From: Jidongwangia harbinensis
GTDB taxonomy: Bacteria; Actinomycetota; Actinomycetes; Mycobacteriales; Micromonosporaceae
DNA: 64,000 bases
Direction of reading: 5' to 3'
Assembly (NCBI RefSeq): GCF_020216025.1
Contig: NZ_JAIWNC010000042.1
Location: forward strand, 1 to 64,000
Part shown: piece after piece, positions 34,056 through 42,860 of the stretch
Position numbering within the stretch: the first letter of the stretch is position 1
Layout of the letters: each line of letters opens with the position of its first letter
The notes under the pieces: generated by a model
What the model was told of the DNA's origin: nothing
The model's input: the letters and a program-made list of their open reading frames with translations, nothing else
The model's database searches: none
Translations under genes and position numbers: made by a program

Positions 34056-34204
34056 TCTTTGGAGCACCAGCGCTGTTGGCGGGCGCAGTGTGTGGTGGTG
34101 TGTCGCGTGTGGAACTGCGGTGCGGCCCCTGTCCGAACTCCGCACGCGCCGCCGTCCTCGAAATCCGCACGCGCTCGTTCGTTGCCGCGACGCGGCCGTG
34201 CCGG

Positions 34205-35725
34205 TCAGGGACGGCGGCGTGGTGACTCGAGCGGGGTCGCCGGTGGCGGCGTCTGCCACAGCTCCTCGTCCAGGGGTTCCGCCGCCTGCTCCTCGTCGTC
34301 GCGGCGTGATCCGGTGAGGAACGTGGGGGTGCCGGACAACGTGCCCGCGCGGCCACGCAACTCCGGCGGCACCCCCGGCAGCGCCCGGAGCGGCCGTTCG
34401 TGGTGGTCGCTCTCCCGGTTGCCGGGCCTCGGGCCGAGGGAACCGCCGCCGGGGGCGTGCAGCCCGGAACCCAGCATCGGCGGAACGGAACGCGAGGACG
34501 TGGTCGCCGACGAGCCGGCCGCCGCCGAGGTGGGTGGGACCGCGGCGGACGGCGGCATCTGCGCGGCGGCCAGTGGCATGCCGCCGACGGGACCGCCTAC
34601 CGCGCGGGGGATCGGACCGCTCGCCGCCTCGGGGATCGCTGCGGTCCGCGCGCCCCCGATACCGGCCGCGGATGCACCCCGGATCCCCGCCCCCGATCCG
34701 CCCCCGATCGGCGAGCCGCCGAGCCCGGCAACCGGAACGCCCACCCCACTCACCGGCGGCACCACAGCCCCCTGCCCGGCAACCGCCGAAACCGGCGGGA
34801 TCCCGGCCGGAGCGATCGGCGTCGGCGCGCCCACTCCGGCCAGACCAGGCCCGCCACCGTTCACCACTGAAGGAACCGGCCCGGCACCGCCGGTCGCACC
34901 GGCACCGCCCCCACCCGCGGATTCGAGCCCCGCGGCAACCGGCACGGCCGCCCCGGCCCCGCCGGCCCTGGCCATGTCGGCTCCGGCCCCACCAGCACCG
35001 GCCCCACCAGCACCGGCCCCACCAGCACCGGCCCCACCAGCACCGGCCGCGCCCGCACCGGCCGCGCCCCCACCAGCCCCGCTCGCGCCAGCCCCGCCCG
35101 CGCCAGGCGCAGCCCCACCAGCCGCGCCCGCCCCGGCCGCCACCATCGAAGCGCCAATCGCCGCCCCAGCCTCAGCCCCGGCCCCAGCCGGGCCGTCCCA
35201 AGCCGTCCCGTCTCCCGCCCCGGCCACCCGCCGGGCGGCGTCCGCGAACTGCTGGTCCAGCCCGCGCAACAACTCCGCCGCCTCCGCCACGATTCCCGAC
35301 AGCTGCGCGACGATCGCGTCCACCGCGGCCGCCGCCCCCGCCCCGGCCGCTACCCCGGCGACCTGACCGACCAGCGCGACGAACTGTTCCCAGAGCGCCC
35401 GTACCCCATCCACGGTGGCCCGGACCGCCGCCGCCAGGTCGGTGACGACCGTGGGCAGGTCCGCCGCGGCGAGGGTCTCCGCCCACGCCTGGACCGTGGC
35501 GGAGCTGTGTTCGAGCCGTTCGGCGTACCGTTCGCCGGCGAGGTCCGGCCAAACCGATCCGACGTCGCCGGACTTCTGCCGCAGCAGTGCCGACGTGTCC
35601 CGCAGCCCGGTCTCCACCGCCGCCCACGCCTGGCGGCTGCGCTCGAGCGGTTCGACGTGCTGGAGTTGTGCTTCGGCGCGGCGGTACAGCTCCTGCATGA
35701 GCCGGATCAGCTCGGCGATGCCCAT
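34205..35725 (-). CDS. Large WXG100-like type VII substrate with Gly/Ala-rich domain
   Basis: A 506-residue protein with a PPE-like layout. The N-terminal 170 residues are helical (MGIAELIRLMQELYRRAEAQ, VWPDLAGERYAERLEHSSAT, VRALWEQFVALVGQVAGVAA). Residues about 195-300 are low complexity with GGAGA repeats. The C-terminal 200 residues are Pro/Gly/Ser-rich and end with a charged tail (RRDDEEQAAEPLDEELW). No YxxxD/E secretion motif is certain. It overlaps the upstream small gene by 19 bp and lies next to eccC, which supports a secreted substrate or cell-surface protein. GGAGT precedes ATG 35725. Confidence 0.75.
   Translation of the reverse strand: MGIAELIRLMQELYRRAEAQLQHVEPLERSRQAWAAVETGLRDTSALLRQKSGDVGSVWPDLAGERYAERLEHSSATVQAWAETLAAADLPTVVTDLAAAVRATVDGVRALWEQFVALVGQVAGVAAGAGAAAAVDAIVAQLSGIVAEAAELLRGLDQQFADAARRVAGAGDGTAWDGPAGAGAEAGAAIGASMVAAGAGAAGGAAPGAGGAGASGAGGGAAGAGAAGAGGAGAGGAGAGGAGAGGAGADMARAGGAGAAVPVAAGLESAGGGGAGATGGAGPVPSVVNGGGPGLAGVGAPTPIAPAGIPPVSAVAGQGAVVPPVSGVGVPVAGLGGSPIGGGSGAGIRGASAAGIGGARTAAIPEAASGPIPRAVGGPVGGMPLAAAQMPPSAAVPPTSAAAGSSATTSSRSVPPMLGSGLHAPGGGSLGPRPGNRESDHHERPLRALPGVPPELRGRAGTLSGTPTFLTGSRRDDEEQAAEPLDEELWQTPPPATPLESPRRRP
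34984..35048 (-). repeat. 15-bp in-frame tandem repeat
   Basis: ACCAGCACCGGCCCC is repeated about four times on the plus strand and encodes the GAGGA repeats of the substrate protein. Slippage could change copy number in frame. Confidence 0.85.
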
Positions 35726-36030
35726 GGTCCACTCCTGAACGTGACGCGTGCGGTGTCGTCGGCGGTGCGGTAGCGGTCGGCGGTTTCCCGGGCCACCGCG
35801 GCGTACGCGGCGATGCCCTGCTCGACGTCCGTACCGAACGCGATGATCTGGTCGGTCAGCTGGACCACCGCGGCGCCGAACGCCTGGCAGCCGGGTGTCG
35901 GGTCGCCGCAGGCGGGCGCGGATTGCCGTGCCTCGGCGGCGGCCGTCTTCGCGCCGGTGGCCGCCGCCGGGTCGAGCTGGTCGGCGAGGTCGAGCAGATA
36001 GCCGGTGTCGGCTTCGAGAAATCCCGCCAT
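35707..36030 (-). CDS. Small ESX-associated helical protein (EspC/DUF2580-like)
   Basis: A 107-residue protein: MAGFLEADTGYLLDLADQL, then a loop with CGDPTPGC and two helices (AFGAAVVQLTDQIIAFGTDV, IAAYAAVARETADRYRTADD). The pattern F-x-x-D-x-x-x-L followed by a helical hairpin ending in YRxADD is typical of type VII secretion target proteins related to EspC. GGGAGGAACC sits right before ATG 36030. The coding region overlaps the large substrate gene, so the two are probably co-translated and co-secreted. It is 83 bp downstream of eccC on the same strand. Confidence 0.75.
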   Translation of the reverse strand: MAGFLEADTGYLLDLADQLDPAAATGAKTAAAEARQSAPACGDPTPGCQAFGAAVVQLTDQIIAFGTDVEQGIAAYAAVARETADRYRTADDTARVTFRSGPWASPS

Positions 36031-36113
36031 GGTTCCTCCCGGGCGATGTCCTGTGTGCCCAGCCAATCAGCCCGCGCCGCGGCGCCGGGGTGGACGGCCG
36101 CAACCGGCCACGG

Positions 36114-39100
36114 TCACTCGGATTCGGGGAGCCAGGCCAGTTGCAGCAGGCGCGGTGGCTCGCCCCGGGTCAGCAGCCGGCCGCGTCCGGCCGGCAGCAC
36201 CTCGGGTTTGAGGCCGCCCAGCAGCGGGCCCTCGCCGCGGTCGCCGGAGAGCATCAGGCCGGGTGAGCCGATGTCGCGCAGCCGGGCCAGGAACGGTTCG
36301 AACAGGGCCCGGCCGGCGCCTCCGCTGCGGCGGGTCACCACCACGTGCAGGCCCAGTTCGCGGCCCTGGGGCAGGAATTCGAGCAGCGGCTGCAGCGGGT
36401 TGTCCAGGGCGCTGACCACCAGGTCGTAGTCGTCGATCAGGAGGAACAGTTCCGGGCCCTGCCACCAGCTGCGGCGGCGCAACTGGTCGGGGGTGACGCC
36501 GGGGCCGGGGGCGCGTTCCCGCATGCCCTGGGCGGCCTCGGTGACCAGGCGGCGGGTCGCGGCGCCGTCGGTTCCGTGGCCGAGCAGGTGGGTGTCCGGG
36601 ATCTCGCCGAGCAGGCCGCGCCGGTGGTCGACCAGGACGATCCGGGCCTGCGCCGGGGTGCGGGTGGCGGTGATCCGCCGGGCCAGCATGCGCAGGAAGC
36701 CGGTCTTGCCGGAGCGGGCGTCGCCGAGCAGCAGCAGGTGCGGGTCGGCGGCGAAGTCGAGGCGTACCGGGGCCAGGTCCGCCTCGCCGATGCCCACGCT
36801 GACCGCCAGGCCGTCGTCGCGGTCCGGCAGCGCGCTGAACGGTACGGTCGCGGGCAGCAGGCGTACCCGTGGGGCCCGCTCCTGCGGCCAGTCCGCGGCG
36901 ACCGCCCGCACCAGCGCCGCGGTCGCGTCCCGCAGCCCGTCCTCGGACCGGACCCCGTCGGTCCGGGGCAGCGCCAGGTGCATCTGGTGTTTCGTGGCGG
37001 CGACGCCCCGGCCCGGTGCGTCCTTCGGCACCCGCTGCGCCGCCTCCCGGTCCACCGCGGTGTCCACCGGGTCGCCCAGCCGCAGTTCCAGCCGGCTGCC
37101 GAACAGGTCGCGGACCGCCGGGCGCAGGTCGAACGAGCGGGCGCAGGCGGCGACCACGTGGACGCCGTACGCCAGCCCGCGGGCGGCCAGGTCGACCGCG
37201 GTCTCCTCGAGGTCCTCGTACTCCTTGCGCAGCGTCGGCCAGCCGTCCACGATCAGGAACACGTCGCCGTACGGGTCGTCGGGGAAGTCGCCGCGGGCCC
37301 GCGCCGCGCGGTAGGCGGCGATGCCGTCCACGTCGTGTTCCGCGAAGCGCCGTTCCCGTTCCGCGAGTACGCCGGCGACCTGCGCCACGGTGCGCCGGAC
37401 CGCGCCGGTGTTCTGCCGGTGCGCCACCCCGCCCACGTGCGGCAGCCCGCGCAGCGCCGCCAGCCCGCCGCCGCCGAAGTCGAGACAGTAGAACTGCACG
37501 TCGCGGGGCCGGTTGGTGAGTGCCAGCGCACTGATCAGGGTGCGCAGCGCGGTGCTCCTGCCGCTGCGCGGGCCGCCGGTGACCAGCACGTGGCCGGCGC
37601 CCGCGGACAGGTCCAGGTCGAGCGGGTCGCGGCGCTGGTCCAGCGGCCGGTCCACGATGCCGGTCACCGCGTGCAGCGCGCCGGTCAGGTCGTCCCGGCC
37701 GGCGAGCAGGCCGTCCAGGGTGGGCGGGTCGTCCAGCGGCGGCAGCCACACCGGGTGGGCCGGGGTGCCGTGCCCGGCGAGCCGGCCGACCAGGACGTCC
37801 AGCAGGCTGTCGCCGTGGTCCGGCTCCTCGGCGGCCGGCGGGGCGGTCGCCGGCGGCGGCAGGTACGCGGTGGTCCACTCCAGCATCTGCACGTCGTCGT
37901 CGGGGTCCGCTGAGCCCGGTGCCGTACCGGGCCGCCGGTGCACCCCGGACACGTACGCGGACCGGAAGCGGACCAGCGGCTCGGTGCCGTACAGGAAGTA
38001 GCCGTGTCCGGGTGCGCGGGGCAGCTGGAACGCGTCGGTCACGCCGATCACGCTGCGGCTCTCCGTGGCGGAGAAGGTGCGCAGCCCGATCCGGTACGAC
38101 AGGTGGCCGTCCAGCCCGCGCAGCCGGCCCTCGTCCAGCCGCTGGCTGGCCAGCAGCAGGTGGACGTCCAGGGACCGGCCGACCCGGCCGATCTGGACGA
38201 ACATGTCGATGAAGTCGGGCTTCTTGAACAGCAGTTCGCTGAACTCGTCGCACACCACCAGCAGCGTCGGCACCTCGGGCAGCGGTGCCCCGGCGGCCCG
38301 GGCCCGGTCGTAGTCGCGGAACGAGGAGAAGTTCCCGGCCGCGCGCAGCAGTTCCTGGCGCCGGATCAGCTCGCCGTTCAGCGCGTCGGCCATCCGGTCC
38401 ACCAGCGGCAGCGCGTCGGCCAGGTTGGTGATCACCGCGCTGGTGTGCGGCAGGGCGTCCATCCGGGCGAACGTGGCGCCGCCCTTGAAGTCGATCAGCG
38501 CGAAGTTCAGCGTGCTGGGGGAGTGCGTGACCGCGAGCGCGAGGACCAGCGTGCGCAGCAGTTCGCTCTTGCCGGAACCGGTCGCCCCGATCAGCAGCCC
38601 GTGCGGTCCCATGCCGTCCTGCGACGACTCCTTGAGATCCAGTTCCACCGGTACGCCGTCCGCGCCGATGCCGAACCGAACCCGCAGCCGGTCCCGTCCG
38701 GGCCGGGGCCGCCAGGCGCGGTCCGGGTCGAACGTCCACGGGTCGCCGAGGTCGAGCAGGTCGGCCAGGCCCAGGTCGGCGGCGAGTACCGGCTCTCCGG
38801 CGTCCGCGCCGCTGAGCCGCAGCGGCGCGAGCTGGCGGGTGAGTGCCGCCGCACCGGTCGCGGCGAGCCCGTCGGCCGCGCCGATCCCGGTCCGCCCGGC
38901 GTGGGTGACCACGCCGAGCCCGCCGCGGGCGTCCACGTCCAGCACCAGCGTGGACCGGTCGAGGGACCGCAGCGGCGCCGGGCTCAGGTCGAGGACCACC
39001 ACGCCCTCCAGGCCGCCGCCGGTGCCCAGGTGTTCCGAGCCGTGCGTACCGCCGCCGTCGCACACCACCACCAGGTGCGGGCCGCCGGCCGGGTGCAGCG

Positions 39101-40019
39101 CGTCCGGGTCGAACCGGGGTCGCGCGGCGAGCAGGCCGGCCAGCACGGTCTCCAGCACCGCCAGTTCCGGCGCCACCAGCCGGACCGGCCCGGCCGCGTC
39201 GGTCAGCTCCGGATGCCCGGCGTGCGGCAGCCACTTCACCCAGTCCCAGGCCGGCAGCCGGTCCGGTGCGGCGCACACCGCGACCCGGAGGTCGTCCGGC
39301 GCGTGCATCGTCACCGCCTGGCCGAGCATGGCCCGCACCAGGGCCACCGCGCGTTCCCGGTCGCCCTGCACGTGGACCCGCGCGAACCCGGTGAGTGGCA
39401 TCGCCAGCGGCAGCCCCGGCACCTGCGCGTACGTCCGCAGGAACCGCCGCAGGGCCAGCGCGGACAGCGGTTCCAGCATCTCCCAGGACTGCGTGCTGGG
39501 CGGCACCAGCGCGGTGGCCGGCTGCTGCGGACCGGTGCCCACCCGGACCACCGCGAAGTCCTCGTCGTCGCCGCGCCGCTCCCACAGCCGCGGGCTGGCC
39601 GCCACCGCCCACAGCTGGTCCGGTTCCGGGTGCAGCCACGCGGTCGCCGCCCGCTGCCGGCCGATGTCGCGCCGGATCCGGCTGCGGTGCTGTGCCAGCC
39701 GCCGCAGGTAGAGCCGGCGGGCCTGGGCCATGCTCGGCCCGCTCGCCCCGCCGCCCCGCAGCAGCGTGACCAGCAGCATCACCACGATCACCGCGCCGAA
39801 CAGCCCGTAGATCACGAGCCGCCCGGTGCCGGTCGCCGAGCCGGCCGACATCAGCAGCACCGCGGCCAGGACGACCACCATCGGCAGCAGGGTGAGCAGC
39901 TGCGTCCACTGCCGCTCGGCGGGCGCCGGAATCTCCGGCGGCGCCTCCAGCACCAGGTCGCCCGAGGGCATCTCCGGTGCCGGGCGCCGGGCCGGTCGCC
40001 GTACCGTCACGGTAGCCAT
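36114..40019 (-). CDS. eccC: Type VII secretion ATPase EccC (EccCa-EccCb fusion)
   Basis: A 1301-residue FtsK/SpoIIIE-type motor. Two membrane helices near residues 45-90 (LLPMVVVLAAVLLMSAG, LVIYGLFGAVIVVMLLVTLL) are followed by a DUF region and three ATPase domains. Domain 1 (about 470) has Walker A IGATGSGKSELL and Walker B LLVVCDEFSELL, both intact. Domain 2 (about 810) has GGPRSGRSTAL, with Arg replacing the Walker A Lys, and LIVDGW. Domain 3 (about 1095) has GDARSGKTGFL and LLIDDYD. Degenerate second and third domains are usual in this family. It powers substrate export. GAGG precedes ATG 40019; it is divergent from the WXG100 pair across 129 bp. Confidence 0.96.
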   Translation of the reverse strand: MATVTVRRPARRPAPEMPSGDLVLEAPPEIPAPAERQWTQLLTLLPMVVVLAAVLLMSAGSATGTGRLVIYGLFGAVIVVMLLVTLLRGGGASGPSMAQARRLYLRRLAQHRSRIRRDIGRQRAATAWLHPEPDQLWAVAASPRLWERRGDDEDFAVVRVGTGPQQPATALVPPSTQSWEMLEPLSALALRRFLRTYAQVPGLPLAMPLTGFARVHVQGDRERAVALVRAMLGQAVTMHAPDDLRVAVCAAPDRLPAWDWVKWLPHAGHPELTDAAGPVRLVAPELAVLETVLAGLLAARPRFDPDALHPAGGPHLVVVCDGGGTHGSEHLGTGGGLEGVVVLDLSPAPLRSLDRSTLVLDVDARGGLGVVTHAGRTGIGAADGLAATGAAALTRQLAPLRLSGADAGEPVLAADLGLADLLDLGDPWTFDPDRAWRPRPGRDRLRVRFGIGADGVPVELDLKESSQDGMGPHGLLIGATGSGKSELLRTLVLALAVTHSPSTLNFALIDFKGGATFARMDALPHTSAVITNLADALPLVDRMADALNGELIRRQELLRAAGNFSSFRDYDRARAAGAPLPEVPTLLVVCDEFSELLFKKPDFIDMFVQIGRVGRSLDVHLLLASQRLDEGRLRGLDGHLSYRIGLRTFSATESRSVIGVTDAFQLPRAPGHGYFLYGTEPLVRFRSAYVSGVHRRPGTAPGSADPDDDVQMLEWTTAYLPPPATAPPAAEEPDHGDSLLDVLVGRLAGHGTPAHPVWLPPLDDPPTLDGLLAGRDDLTGALHAVTGIVDRPLDQRRDPLDLDLSAGAGHVLVTGGPRSGRSTALRTLISALALTNRPRDVQFYCLDFGGGGLAALRGLPHVGGVAHRQNTGAVRRTVAQVAGVLAERERRFAEHDVDGIAAYRAARARGDFPDDPYGDVFLIVDGWPTLRKEYEDLEETAVDLAARGLAYGVHVVAACARSFDLRPAVRDLFGSRLELRLGDPVDTAVDREAAQRVPKDAPGRGVAATKHQMHLALPRTDGVRSEDGLRDATAALVRAVAADWPQERAPRVRLLPATVPFSALPDRDDGLAVSVGIGEADLAPVRLDFAADPHLLLLGDARSGKTGFLRMLARRITATRTPAQARIVLVDHRRGLLGEIPDTHLLGHGTDGAATRRLVTEAAQGMRERAPGPGVTPDQLRRRSWWQGPELFLLIDDYDLVVSALDNPLQPLLEFLPQGRELGLHVVVTRRSGGAGRALFEPFLARLRDIGSPGLMLSGDRGEGPLLGGLKPEVLPAGRGRLLTRGEPPRLLQLAWLPESE

Positions 40020-40148
40020 CCCGGCATCCTCACCCGCCCGGCGGCGGCGTCTGCGCGACTGGCAGGAAGGTGACGGCGCCGGTCGGCCGCTCCCGGACCC
40101 GCCTAGCTTCGGTGCAGACCAGACGTACCAAGGGAACGGGAGAAGCTT

Positions 40149-40484
40149 GTGGCGGGAGACCAGCTGCACGGTATGACCGAGACCCTCGAGCGGGCCGCGT
40201 CCGTGGCGGGCAACGTCGCGGGCAGCATCGACGGCCACCGCGCCTCGCTGCGACCCACGGTGGAGGCGCTGCGGGGCCAGTGGGAGGGCACCGGCCGGGT
40301 CGCCTTCGAGGGCGCACACCAGACCTGGGAGGAGGGCATCAACCGGCTCGTCGCGGCGCTGCGGGCCCTCGGTGAGAACACCGCGTACTCGGTCAACACG
40401 TACGTCGCGGCGGACGAGACCAACCGCGCCAACTTCGAGAAGGTCCAGAACCTGGGTGCCTTCGGCGGCGCTCTGCGGTCCTGA
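40149..40484 (+). CDS. WXG100 protein (EsxA/EsxB-type substrate)
   Basis: A 111-residue helical-hairpin protein. The WXG motif is present in the turn (LRGQWEGTGRVAFEGAHQTW) between two amphipathic helices (ETLERAASVAGNVAGSIDGH and NRLVAALRALGENTAYSVNTY). It is a typical small ESX substrate that forms a heterodimer with its neighbour. GTG 40149 has GGGAGAAG upstream. A TAGCTT box at 40104-40109 could be the -10 of the pair. The second WXG100 gene starts 16 bp downstream. Confidence 0.9.
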   Translation: MAGDQLHGMTETLERAASVAGNVAGSIDGHRASLRPTVEALRGQWEGTGRVAFEGAHQTWEEGINRLVAALRALGENTAYSVNTYVAADETNRANFEKVQNLGAFGGALRS

Positions 40485-40500
40485 CGGAAGGGGACGAGAC

Positions 40501-40797
40501 ATGCTGATCAAGGGAAACTTCGGGCAGTTGGACGGCCTGGCCGACCAGATCGTCGCCACCGTCGGCCGGGTGCAGCAGGAGATGGACACCTGGGGCAGCA
40601 CGGCCGGGGCCACCTCGGCCGACTGGCTGGACCAGGCGGGCGGGCAGTTCGAGGAGGTCAACGCGGCCTGGAAGCAGGTGTCCGAGGCGCAGCAGACCAT
40701 GCTGGACGCGCTCAAGGGCGGCGTGCAACAGGCCAATCAGGAGCTGCAGCAGGCGCTTTCCGCGGCGGTCGCGCGGGTGGGCAGCACCACCATTTAG
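40501..40797 (+). CDS. WXG100-like protein, partner of the preceding gene
   Basis: A 98-residue protein (MLIKGNFGQLDGLADQIVAT, then ADWLDQAGGQFEEVNAAWKQ and MLDALKGGVQQANQELQQAL). The helix-turn-helix build and length fit WXG100, but the motif reads W-L-D-Q-A-G, so the canonical Gly is shifted. A GAAGGGGACGAG ribosome binding site precedes ATG 40501. It is the last gene of the two-gene unit, closed by a strong terminator. Confidence 0.88.
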   Translation: MLIKGNFGQLDGLADQIVATVGRVQQEMDTWGSTAGATSADWLDQAGGQFEEVNAAWKQVSEAQQTMLDALKGGVQQANQELQQALSAAVARVGSTTI

Positions 40798-40812
40798 GGG
40801 TACGCCGAACGA

Positions 40813-40844
40813 AAAGGGGAACCGCCGCCGGCTGGTTCCCCTTT
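40813..40844 (+). terminator. Rho-independent terminator of the WXG100 pair
   Basis: AAAGGGGAACC (40813-40823) pairs perfectly with GGTTCCCCTTT (40834-40844); 11-bp stem, 10-nt loop, A-tract before and T-tract within the stem end. It also faces the convergent mycP gene. Confidence 0.95.
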
Positions 40845-40868
40845 CGTCGTGCTCCGGGCCGCGTCCCA

Positions 40869-42083
40869 CTATCGCGTGCCGTCGTGGTCCGGCCCCCACC
40901 CGAAACCCCCCGACACCGGAGCCGCGCGCCGCACCTGCCATCGCCTGCGCCGGCCCCGCCCGAGCAGCGCGGCGCCGAGCAGCGCGAGTACCGTGACCGC
41001 CACCGCGGTACCGAGGATCCGCAGCGCGGGCAACGGTTCCGGCGCCGGTGGCGCCGGCTCCCGGCGCAGCGGTGGCGGCACCGCCGGCGCCGTGTCGACC
41101 AGCCCGTCGGTCACCGCCCGGTACGGGTTCACCAGCCCCGCCCCGTAGGCCGCGCTGCCCGGGCCGCCGGGCGCCGGCGTGGCCGTGGCCCGGATCCGCG
41201 CCGCCACCTGGTCGGCGGTCAGTCCCGGCCAGGCCGCGCGCACCAGGGCCGCGGTCGCCGCCACGAACGGCGCCGCGAAACTGGTGCCCTGCCAGTACTG
41301 GTGGCCGCCGGCCCGGGTGGCCGCGAGCACCCCGCCGCCCGGCGCGACCAGGTCCACGTGCGGCCCGATCTGCGAACCGGGCAGCCGCACCCCGGACTCG
41401 TCCACCGCGCCCACCCCGAGCACCCCGTCGTACGCGGCCGGGAACGACCGCCGCGGCGTACCGCCCTCCTGCCCGTTGCCGGCCGCCGCCACCACCAGCA
41501 CGTCGGCGTCCCGGGCGTGCGCCACGGCGTCCCGGATCAGCGGGCTGTCGCCGGTGCCGGCCAGGGACAGGTTGATCACCTTGGCGCCGTGGTCGGCCGC
41601 GTACCAGATGCCCCGGGCCAGCACCGCCGGGTCGATCATCGTGACCCCGCCGGTGTCGGTGTAGCCGCGGTCGCTGACCCGTACCGGAAGGATCCGTGCC
41701 CCGGGCGCCAGCCCGGCGAAGCCCACCCCCGGCACCGGCCGTGCCGCGACGATGCTGGCCACCGCCGTGCCGTGCGAGTCGCAGTCGAAGTCGCCCGGCA
41801 GGTCGCCGACGAGATGGAAGTCCTCGCCGCGGCGCACCACGCCGTCCGCCCGCAGCTGCGGATGGTCGGCGTCCACGCCGGAGTCGACCACCGCGACGGT
41901 GACCCCGGCGCCGGTGCTGAACGGCCACACCGACGCCGGGTCCAGCACCTGCTGCGCCCACGGCCGCGCGGTGACCGCGGGCCGGGCCGGGTCCGGGTCG
42001 GCGCAGGCACCGGCCGGCGGCGCCCGCAGCGGTACCGGGCCGGCCGTCAGCGTCACGGACAGCAGAACATGCGCGAGCCCCAT
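40869..42083 (-). CDS. mycP: Mycosin, subtilisin-like protease of the type VII system
   Basis: A 404-residue membrane-anchored S8 protease. A signal peptide (MGLAHVLLSVTLTAGPVPL) leads into the catalytic domain with Asp (VAVVDSGVDADHPQ), His (DSHGTAVASIVA), oxyanion Asn (AAAGNGQEGG) and Ser (WQGTSFAAPFVA). A Pro-rich linker and a C-terminal membrane helix (ILGTAVAVTVLALLGAALL) followed by RGRRRRW complete the mycosin pattern. Mycosins stabilise the ESX complex and process substrates. ATG 42083 is chosen because it gives a normal signal peptide. It is convergent with the WXG100 pair. Confidence 0.94.
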   Translation of the reverse strand: MGLAHVLLSVTLTAGPVPLRAPPAGACADPDPARPAVTARPWAQQVLDPASVWPFSTGAGVTVAVVDSGVDADHPQLRADGVVRRGEDFHLVGDLPGDFDCDSHGTAVASIVAARPVPGVGFAGLAPGARILPVRVSDRGYTDTGGVTMIDPAVLARGIWYAADHGAKVINLSLAGTGDSPLIRDAVAHARDADVLVVAAAGNGQEGGTPRRSFPAAYDGVLGVGAVDESGVRLPGSQIGPHVDLVAPGGGVLAATRAGGHQYWQGTSFAAPFVAATAALVRAAWPGLTADQVAARIRATATPAPGGPGSAAYGAGLVNPYRAVTDGLVDTAPAVPPPLRREPAPPAPEPLPALRILGTAVAVTVLALLGAALLGRGRRRRWQVRRAAPVSGGFGWGPDHDGTR

Positions 42084-42153
42084 GACCGGCCATCGTCTCG
42101 GCCCGCCGGCCCGGGCGACGCCCACTGGCCGCAACCGGCCACGGCCGGCCGCG

Positions 42154-42816
42154 TCACTCGAGCGTCACCAGATGTGCCAGGTCGTCGCGGTCGCCGGACA
42201 GGTGAATCATCACCCGGTCGTCCCGCTGCGCCAGTTCGATGCAGGCGGTGGTCCGGTCCAGGAGCCACCCGGCCCGGCGGCAGCCGCGGCCCCAGCCGCG
42301 GTCCGCGACGTGCCGTCGCACGGCGGCGTACACGTCGGCACCGGGCTGACCGGGAGGGCCGGTGACCGTGATGGTCTGCGTGCACGAGCCGGTGCCACAG
42401 CTGCCGTCGTCAGGCGGCTCGACGGCGGCGTGCAAACCCGCCGGCAGCGGCAGCACGGTGTCGGTGGACGGCAGGAACGGCCCGGGGCGGAGTACCACCG
42501 CGATCGCGCACAGGCTCATCACCAGCAGACAAGCGGCGATCCGGAAGGGCCACCGCGCCCACGACGCCGGTGCCGGGCCGAGCCGCCGGCGCTGCCGGGC
42601 ACCCGCCACGGCGACCACCACCATGGCGACCGCCATCGACATCAGAGTGATCTCCACAAGGGCCGGCGGGAACGCCGTGGCGAGCAGGGCGGCGGCGGCG
42701 GCCAGAGCGGCCAGCCCCGCGGCGACGAGCCACCGCAGTCGCCGGGTCCGAGCCGTCGACAGCCAGAGCACGAGGACGAGACCGATCAGGACCGAGGGAA
42801 CCATGCCCCCGATCAT
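42154..42816 (-). CDS. Membrane protein of unknown function
   Basis: A 220-residue protein with four membrane helices in the first 110 residues (VPSVLIGLVLVLWLSTA, LRWLVAAGLAALAAAAALLA, ALVEITLMSMAVAMVVVAVA, FRIAACLLVMSLCAIAVVL) and an extracytoplasmic domain of about 110 residues with three or four Cys (CGTGSCTQTITVTGPPGQPG, GRGCRRAGWLLDRTTACIEL). The family is not recognised. It lies 70 bp upstream of mycP on the same strand and could belong to the secretion locus. The start could be ATG 42816 or 42804. Confidence 0.65.
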   Translation of the reverse strand: MIGGMVPSVLIGLVLVLWLSTARTRRLRWLVAAGLAALAAAAALLATAFPPALVEITLMSMAVAMVVVAVAGARQRRRLGPAPASWARWPFRIAACLLVMSLCAIAVVLRPGPFLPSTDTVLPLPAGLHAAVEPPDDGSCGTGSCTQTITVTGPPGQPGADVYAAVRRHVADRGWGRGCRRAGWLLDRTTACIELAQRDDRVMIHLSGDRDDLAHLVTLE

Positions 42817-42860
42817 GCCGACGGGACACAACCTCCACGACCGGGGATTGATCCCCGGCC

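Larger units (their letters stand above)
33436..34204. other. 769-bp gene-free, repeat-rich gap between eccB and the substrate gene
   Basis: No convincing gene is present. The gap holds a 19-bp tandem array with inverted copies, a 48-bp perfect tandem duplication, an 8-bp-arm hairpin, and a 14-bp word repeated about 220 bp away; each is listed separately. It separates two convergent transcripts, so terminator function is likely for some of them. Confidence 0.75.

Noticed and set aside
36067..39909. A 1280-codon open frame on the minus strand in a second phase over eccC
   Set aside because: It is a high-GC shadow: Arg/Gly/Pro-rich, with no motifs, while the eccC phase has clear ATPase motifs throughout.
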